From NCBI GenBank assembly GCA_041488235.1, contig JBGPOW010000298.1, forward strand, positions 1-5,113: 5,113 bases of DNA, written 5' to 3'. The translations under genes were made by a program, and so were the position numbers. The stretch is from DP-19 sp041488235 (lineage in GTDB: Bacteria > Desulfobacterota > Binatia > UTPRO1). Below the pieces are notes generated by a model, which saw only the letters and a list, made by a program, of their open reading frames with translations, did not search any database and was not told the DNA's origin. The number at the start of each line of letters is the position of its first letter. The first letter of the stretch is position 1. This document shows, in pieces, positions 1 through 5,113 of this stretch.

Positions 1-222
1 GCCCGCTTCGAAGGTGAAGCCGACCTTCTGAAGCGCGGTGAACGCAGCGCGGAGCGTGGCGACATCCGGACGCAGCAGGATATCGATATCGAGGGTCGCG
101 ACCGCGCTCGCCTCGTCGGCTGCGTAGAAGTTGATGCCGCCCACGCCGACGACGATGAAGTCGACGCCACCACGTGCGAGCGCCCCCAGCCCGGCGACGA
201 GCGCGCTATCGCGCGTCGACAC
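1..222 (-). CDS. nucleotidyltransferase-fold protein, C-terminus cut by window edge
   Basis: The 74 visible residues resemble the N-terminal part of small nucleotidyltransferase (AbiEii/MNT/DUF6036-like) proteins. A helix ending in GGVDFIVVG leads to a glycine-rich turn (G26, G28, G29). About 17 residues later comes a D-x-D in TLDIDILL (D45, D47), followed by LRAALTAL. In the polymerase-beta superfamily the glycine turn and the paired Asp bind nucleotide and metal; that is family knowledge, and the substrate here is unknown. The turn reads VVGVGG rather than the more usual VVGG, so activity is not assured. I chose the GTG at 222 because the protein then starts VSTRDSALVAGL, a typical short lead-in for this family. 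The frame stays open further upstream, and GTG 243 is an alternative. The start overlaps the end of a possible small gene (206-427), which suggests translational coupling if that gene is real. The gene continues beyond the left edge. Confidence 0.72.
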   Translation of the reverse strand, partial: MSTRDSALVAGLGALARGGVDFIVVGVGGINFYAADEASAVATLDIDILLRPDVATLRAAFTALQKVGFTFEAG

Positions 223-427
223 GGGCCGCCCGGCGCACCGCACGCCGGAAGCCGAGGTGCTGCTCGATGGCGCGTACCATCCACGCCTTGTCCGTGCCCG
301 GCAGGTTCCAAGGGCGGCTCTCGAGCCACAGTGCAACGCGACGAATGGCCACCGCCGTCCGCTGTGGAAGCGCCTTGCGGGACGAGCGCGAGTCAGTGTG
401 TTGCGAGGTAGGAAGGCTGTGGGCCAT
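206..427 (-). CDS. possible small hypothetical protein overlapping the nucleotidyltransferase start
   Basis: An ATG-started frame of 73 residues (MAHSLPTSQH to RRAARVDAR) ends in TAG 17 nt inside the start of the nucleotidyltransferase gene, on the same strand. I do not recognise a family. The sequence is basic and probably helical after residue 20, with a tryptophan-containing middle (WLESRPWNLPGTDKAW) and an Arg-rich tail. Overlapping small-gene/nucleotidyltransferase pairs are common in toxin-antitoxin-like loci, which is the only reason to suspect a partner role. It could equally be a GC-driven frame, or part of the nucleotidyltransferase gene shifted by a sequence error. There is no Shine-Dalgarno before the ATG, but a TATACT box lies 11 nt upstream, so the transcript could be nearly leaderless. 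Confidence is low because there is no homology support. Confidence 0.33.
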   Translation of the reverse strand: MAHSLPTSQHTDSRSSRKALPQRTAVAIRRVALWLESRPWNLPGTDKAWMVRAIEQHLGFRRAVRRAARVDAR

Positions 428-438
428 GCGCGCCGCGC

Positions 439-444
439 AGTATA
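439..444 (-). promoter_or_regulatory. candidate sigma70-type -10 box (TATACT)
   Basis: Read on the minus strand, this hexamer is TATACT, five of six matches to TATAAT, in an otherwise very GC-rich stretch. It lies between the DJ-1 remnant and the small-ORF/nucleotidyltransferase pair, pointing toward the pair. A transcript would start near 432, about five bases before the ATG at 427. No good -35 is present: the hexamers at 16-18 nt spacing are GTGCGC, TGTGCG and GTGTGC. It is therefore only a candidate. Confidence 0.3.
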
Positions 445-472
445 GCGAACCTCGCAGGAGGCGCACACCCGA

Positions 473-486
473 CGAGTAGCTACTCG
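473..486. repeat. 14-bp perfect palindrome over the DJ-1 remnant stop codon
   Basis: The bases CGAGTAGCTACTCG are their own reverse complement. The minus-strand TAG stop of the DJ-1 remnant (480-482) sits at the centre. As RNA it could form only a 5-bp stem with an AGCT loop, and no U-tract follows, so it is not a convincing terminator. As DNA it could be a dimer-binding operator for the downstream pair at 206-427 and 1-222, which is speculation from position alone. Confidence 0.4.
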
Positions 487-1048
487 CCGAGGCGGGGTGC
501 CGCCCTCGACTGTACGACCTCGAACGCGCCGCGAAACGCCGGCTGCAGGCTCAGCAGCGCCGGCCCGCCCGTCGCCTCGAACGCGCGAATGACCTCCTGC
601 GCCTCGGCGGGAGCCTCCTGCGGTGACTTCTCGGGAAAGGGCGGCGACGGATAGTACTCGACGCCGAGCTGAATCGTCTTCGCCAAGAGGTCGCCGCCGA
701 TCAGCTGAATGAGGAAGAGTCCGGTGTCGATGCTCGCCGACACCCCGGCACCGGTCACGTACTTGCCGTCGCGGTGGTAGCGCACGGGCACGAACTCGGC
801 GCCGAACTCGGCGAGCCGATGCTGATAGACCAATTGGTCGTCGCCTTCCGCCCCTTCAGCATCCCGGCGGCGGCGAGCAGCGCGACGCCGTTGCAGATAC
901 CCACTGTCCAGGTGGAGGTCGCGTCGAGCGCGCGCAGGTGCGCGAGGAACCTCTCGTCGCTCTCGAGCGGCACGCGGGCCGGACCGCCCGGGACGTAGAG
1001 AATGTCGGTGCTGGTCACCTCGGCGAAGTCACGGAACGCGAGCGGGAG
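480..1048 (-). pseudogene. DJ-1/PfpI family protein (isocyanide-hydratase-like), 5'-truncated and frameshifted
   Basis: Two adjoining frames together give most of a DJ-1/PfpI (glutamine amidotransferase-like) protein. The upstream part, from about 1048 to 830, holds LPLAFRDFAEV, TSTDILYVPGGPA, the nucleophile elbow GICNGVALLAAAG (Cys codon 893-895) and MLKGRKATTNW. The downstream part, in another frame to the TAG at 480, continues YQHRLAEFGAEFVP, RDGKYVTGAGVSASIDTGL and IQLGVEYYPSPPF. These blocks follow the order of cyclohexyl-isocyanide-hydratase-like proteins. One extra G at 830-831 would turn TGG-TC into TGG-GTC and rejoin the frames as ATTNWVYQHRL, so a single-base deletion (mutation or sequencing error) is the likely cause. 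About 45-50 N-terminal residues expected in the family are absent. The bases upstream encode the end of methylmalonyl-CoA mutase, and neither of the other two frames there shows the missing part. The GTG at 1018 could start only a fragment. The catalytic Cys is intact, but the fold would not be. Confidence 0.82.
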
Positions 1049-1059
1049 AGAGCGGCGGC

Positions 1060-3252
<2,193 letters not shown>

Positions 3253-3311
3253 GGGCGGTAGGATTGACCATTCGCCGCGGGCGTTCAACCGGCGATGGCG
3301 GACGGCGGCGT

Positions 3312-4451
3312 TCAGTCGGCTGGTGGCAGCTTCACCTTGACCTTGATCTCGGCGGTCGCGACCGGGTCGACGACGGCTCCGCATACCTCGTCGGCGGGGT
3401 CGACGCCGGGACCGCTCGCGGCGCCCCAGAAGCACTTGGGGGCGAGCACGGGACCGTTGGTGATCAGGTTCGTCTCGAGGCCGCAGCCGACGTTCCCCAT
3501 GAAGGTGTTCTTGGTGACCGTCACCTTGGTGGCATCGACGTTCTCGATCAAGAGACCTCTCCCGTTGGCGAGCGCGGCGTTGCCGGTGAACGTCTGATTG
3601 GTGCCGCTGAGAAAAAATCCTTCGAACTGATTGCCTGCCGCGACGTTGCCGACCACCTGTATCTCGCTGCCGCTGACGCTCATGCCGCTGTTGGCGGTCG
3701 CGGTGACGGAGTTGCCGCGGATGATGTGACCGCTTCCCGAGATGCCGACTCCCACCGCGTTGGCGGTCGCGAGGTTGCCGGTCACGAGGTGCCCGATTCC
3801 CTGCACGCTGAAGGCGCTGCCGTTCGCGAAGGCGCGGTTGGCCTCGACGACGTGCTGCGAGCCGTCGATGACGAAGGCGGCGCCGGCGTTGCGGATGGCG
3901 CGGTTCCCCGCGACGTGGACGCCGAAGGTCGTATTCGCCACGCGCACGGCGGCGGTCGCGGCGCCTGCGACGCCGGTGATGGTGAAGCCCTTCTTCGGCT
4001 TGCCGAGGACGGCGTTGCTGCCGGTGATGAGCACGCCGTCGAGCGGGGTGCCGCCGGCGATCGCGCCTCCCGTATTGATGATCGTTTCGCCGGCGCCGTC
4101 GCGCGAGACGATCGTGACCGACTTCGAGACGAGGATCATGCAGTTGCAGAGCGCGTTGGACGGGATCTCTTCGCCCGGCCCCGAGAGCACCCCATCGTGG
4201 TTCAGATCGCCGTAGAGACCCGGACCGACCATGATCGTGTCGCCGTTAGCGGCCCTGAGGATGCCCTGGTCGATCGAGCGACAGGGGACCGCCTTCGTGC
4301 CGCAGGTCGATCCGTCGACGCCGTTGGCCGCGACCAAGATCGTGCCGGCAGCCGCCGGCAGTGCGGCCGCGAGCAACGCTGCGACGAGGATCGCGGACGG
4401 CGCGACGGCCCGCGGGCGACTCAGGTGCGTGAGGCTTCTCCAGATGCGCAT
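3312..4451 (-). CDS. secreted right-handed parallel beta-helix repeat protein
   Basis: The 379-residue product starts with a Sec-type signal peptide: Arg-rich residues 1-14, hydrophobic core about 17-31 and a likely AAA cleavage site after A35. A conserved N-terminal module follows, with ANGVDGSTCGTKAVPCRSI (C50, C57), a DLNHDG acidic loop at 82-87 resembling calcium-binding DxNxDG turns, LCNC (C102, C104) and VTIVSRDGAGETII. From about 165 to 320 the chain is a beta-helix. Asn recurs at 183, 205, 226, 247, 269, 291 and 315, a 21-24 residue period typical of stacked coils with an Asn ladder. The end has CFWGAASGPGVDPAD, a motif common at the C-cap of such proteins. No pectate-lyase catalytic set is obvious, so the role (surface or extracellular carbohydrate binding, cleavage or structure) is unknown. 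The ATG at 4451 is supported by GGAGG four bases upstream and by the signal peptide. A paralogue starts divergently at 4568, and the mutase gene begins 59 bp downstream on the same strand. Confidence 0.88.
   Translation of the reverse strand: MRIWRSLTHLSRPRAVAPSAILVAALLAAALPAAAGTILVAANGVDGSTCGTKAVPCRSIDQGILRAANGDTIMVGPGLYGDLNHDGVLSGPGEEIPSNALCNCMILVSKSVTIVSRDGAGETIINTGGAIAGGTPLDGVLITGSNAVLGKPKKGFTITGVAGAATAAVRVANTTFGVHVAGNRAIRNAGAAFVIDGSQHVVEANRAFANGSAFSVQGIGHLVTGNLATANAVGVGISGSGHIIRGNSVTATANSGMSVSGSEIQVVGNVAAGNQFEGFFLSGTNQTFTGNAALANGRGLLIENVDATKVTVTKNTFMGNVGCGLETNLITNGPVLAPKCFWGAASGPGVDPADEVCGAVVDPVATAEIKVKVKLPPAD
4090..4117 (-). repeat. 28-bp perfect inverted repeat, left copy (inside the minus beta-helix gene)
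   Basis: The reverse complement of these 28 bases is identical to 4902-4929. It encodes the TIVSRDGAG segment of both paralogues with the same codons throughout. Shorter identical inverted tracts also link the pair: 4291-4305 with 4711-4725, and 4313-4325 with 4691-4703. Confidence 0.9.
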
Positions 4452-4567
4452 GCTCCCTCCAGGTGACGAGCGGATCCCCAGAGCTAGCAAGGATCGGTGG
4501 ACCCACGCCAGCGCGAGGGCGCGCGCTTGACCACGCCCGCCGAGCTTTGGCACCCTCCCGGCCTTCT
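4452..4567. promoter_or_regulatory. divergent intergenic region between the two beta-helix genes
   Basis: These 116 bases separate two head-to-head start codons and must contain the upstream signals of both genes unless the plus gene starts elsewhere. I see the Shine-Dalgarno of the minus gene and a TTGACC at 4527-4532 on the plus strand that could be a -35, but no matching -10 at 16-18 bases on either strand. No operator-like palindrome stands out. The plus gene has no Shine-Dalgarno before 4568. Confidence 0.45.
4456..4460 (-). promoter_or_regulatory. Shine-Dalgarno deciding the beta-helix start
   Basis: On the minus strand the sequence TGGAGGGAGCATG places GGAGG four bases before the ATG at 4451. 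It favours this start over the longer GTG frame from 4553, whose extra 34 residues would put an unlikely leader before the signal peptide. Confidence 0.7.
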
Positions 4568-5113
4568 ATGATCGTGTCGATGCCCCAGTCGGCCGTCGCA
4601 CCGGCGCGAGCGATCGGGAGCCTCGTCCTCGTCGCGCTCCTACTCGCCGGCGCCATCCCGGTCGGCGCCGCGACGCTCGTCGTCGCCTCGAACGGCGTCG
4701 ACGCCGCCGACTGCGGCACGAAGGCCGCGCCCTGCCGCTCCATCAGCCGCGCCGTCGCGCTTGCGACGCAAGGTGACACGATCGAGGGCGGTCCCGGTCG
4801 CTACGGCGACCTCGCCGGCGACGGCGACTTCCTCGATCCGGGAGACGAGGCCGCCGAAGTGGGCACGGGCTGCAACTGCGTGCTGCACGTCGCCAAGCGG
4901 CTCACGATCGTCTCGCGCGACGGCGCCGGAGTGTCCGTTATCGACGGCGGCGGCGCGGCCGCCGACGTCGTGCGGCTCGACGCGCCCGCGACGATCTTCG
5001 GAAAGAAGGGCAAAGGCTTCACGGTGACAAGCGGCGGCGCCAACGGCATCCACAGCGGCGCCGACGAAATCGTGCTCGCCGGCAACGTCGCCGCCGCCAA
5101 CACCCGGAACGGC
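4568..5113 (+). CDS. secreted beta-helix family protein, paralogue of the divergent neighbour; 3' end outside window
   Basis: The frame is open for 182 residues to the right edge. A signal peptide is clear: hydrophobic GSLVLVALLLAGAI at 17-30 and a likely cleavage after GAA near 34-35. The mature part aligns with the neighbour at 3312-4451 with roughly half the residues identical by eye. Shared landmarks are SNGVDAADCGTKAAPCRSI (C49, C56), GDTI, GPGRYGDL, an acidic DLAGDGDFLD loop at 81-90, CNC (C102, C104), LTIVSRDGAG and GKKGKGFTVT. The last visible stretch, EIVLAGNVAAANTRNG, is the first beta-helix coil with its Asn. The function is as unknown as for the neighbour, and the protein is presumably extracellular or surface-located. 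ATG 4568 and ATG 4580 are both possible starts. Neither has a Shine-Dalgarno, and both leave a workable signal peptide. Confidence 0.82.
   Translation, partial: MIVSMPQSAVAPARAIGSLVLVALLLAGAIPVGAATLVVASNGVDAADCGTKAAPCRSISRAVALATQGDTIEGGPGRYGDLAGDGDFLDPGDEAAEVGTGCNCVLHVAKRLTIVSRDGAGVSVIDGGGAAADVVRLDAPATIFGKKGKGFTVTSGGANGIHSGADEIVLAGNVAAANTRNG
4902..4929 (+). repeat. 28-bp perfect inverted repeat, right copy (inside the plus beta-helix gene)
   Basis: This is the partner of 4090-4117, with 784 bases between the copies. The identity extends through every third codon position of the shared TIVSRDGAG segment while flanking codons differ. That suggests local gene conversion, or a duplication with strong constraint at this spot. 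Confidence 0.9.

Noticed and set aside
131..479. Plus-strand frames of about 100 residues (131-445 and 174-479)
   Set aside because: They are Arg/Pro/Ala-rich shadows. The minus strand carries the recognisable nucleotidyltransferase motifs over 1-222.
3272..3295. Inverted repeat TCGCCG...CGGCGA between the beta-helix and mutase genes as a terminator
   Set aside because: The stem is 6 bp with a 12-base loop and no U-tract on the minus strand. Such short GC repeats are expected by chance here.
3253..3435. N-terminal extension of the mutase by 61 residues
   Set aside because: The extension is Arg-rich, overlaps the end of the upstream beta-helix gene and has no mutase homology. The ATG at 3252 fits the family.
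3264..4466. 400-residue plus-strand frame opposite the beta-helix gene
   Set aside because: It is a low-complexity antisense shadow (Arg/Asp/Gly/Ala/Val) of a gene with a signal peptide, a Shine-Dalgarno and repeat periodicity on the other strand.
4452..4553. Extension of the beta-helix protein to a GTG at 4553
   Set aside because: A good Shine-Dalgarno and signal peptide begin at 4451, and the added 34 residues would precede the signal sequence.
4246..4779. 177-residue minus frame spanning the divergent intergenic region
   Set aside because: It runs antisense to the plus beta-helix gene and out of frame with the minus one, and contains no family motif of its own.

Overview
This strongly GC-rich window looks like chromosomal DNA from a bacterium, with G or C at most third codon positions. 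It carries a complete adenosylcobalamin-dependent methylmalonyl-CoA mutase, secreted cysteine-containing parallel beta-helix proteins, and a DJ-1/PfpI remnant. This mix fits a free-living, high-GC bacterium of the broad Myxococcota/'Deltaproteobacteria'/Binatota kind. That placement is inference from protein style only; there is no rRNA or other marker gene.

Layout from left to right. Positions 1-222 (minus) hold the start of a nucleotidyltransferase-fold gene cut by the window edge. A possible small gene at 206-427 (minus) overlaps its start. An isolated TATACT box (439-444) and a 14-bp perfect palindrome (473-486) separate this pair from the next gene. Positions 480-1048 (minus) are a DJ-1/PfpI family pseudogene: it has lost its N-terminal part at a point almost flush with the stop codon of the gene upstream, and it carries a one-base frameshift near 830. 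Positions 1060-3252 (minus) encode a complete 730-residue methylmalonyl-CoA mutase with fused catalytic and B12-binding domains. Positions 3312-4451 (minus) encode a complete 379-residue secreted right-handed beta-helix protein. After a 116-bp intergenic region, a paralogue of that protein begins on the plus strand at 4568 and runs off the right edge.

How the parts relate. The mutase interconverts (R)-methylmalonyl-CoA and succinyl-CoA. No usual partner gene (small subunit, MeaB/ArgK GTPase, epimerase, propionyl-CoA carboxylase) lies in the window. The beta-helix gene sits 59 bp upstream of the mutase on the same strand with no convincing terminator between them, so read-through is possible, but a functional link is not evident. 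The two beta-helix genes form a head-to-head paralogous pair with conserved cysteine, glycine and acidic motifs and a 28-bp perfectly identical inverted tract. This is the most unusual architecture in the window. The other notable item is the decayed DJ-1 gene, which looks like the product of a deletion, or of an assembly join, immediately behind the mutase.

There are no tRNA or rRNA genes, CRISPR arrays, insertion sequences or integrases that I can recognise. The many long antisense reading frames are GC-driven shadows.
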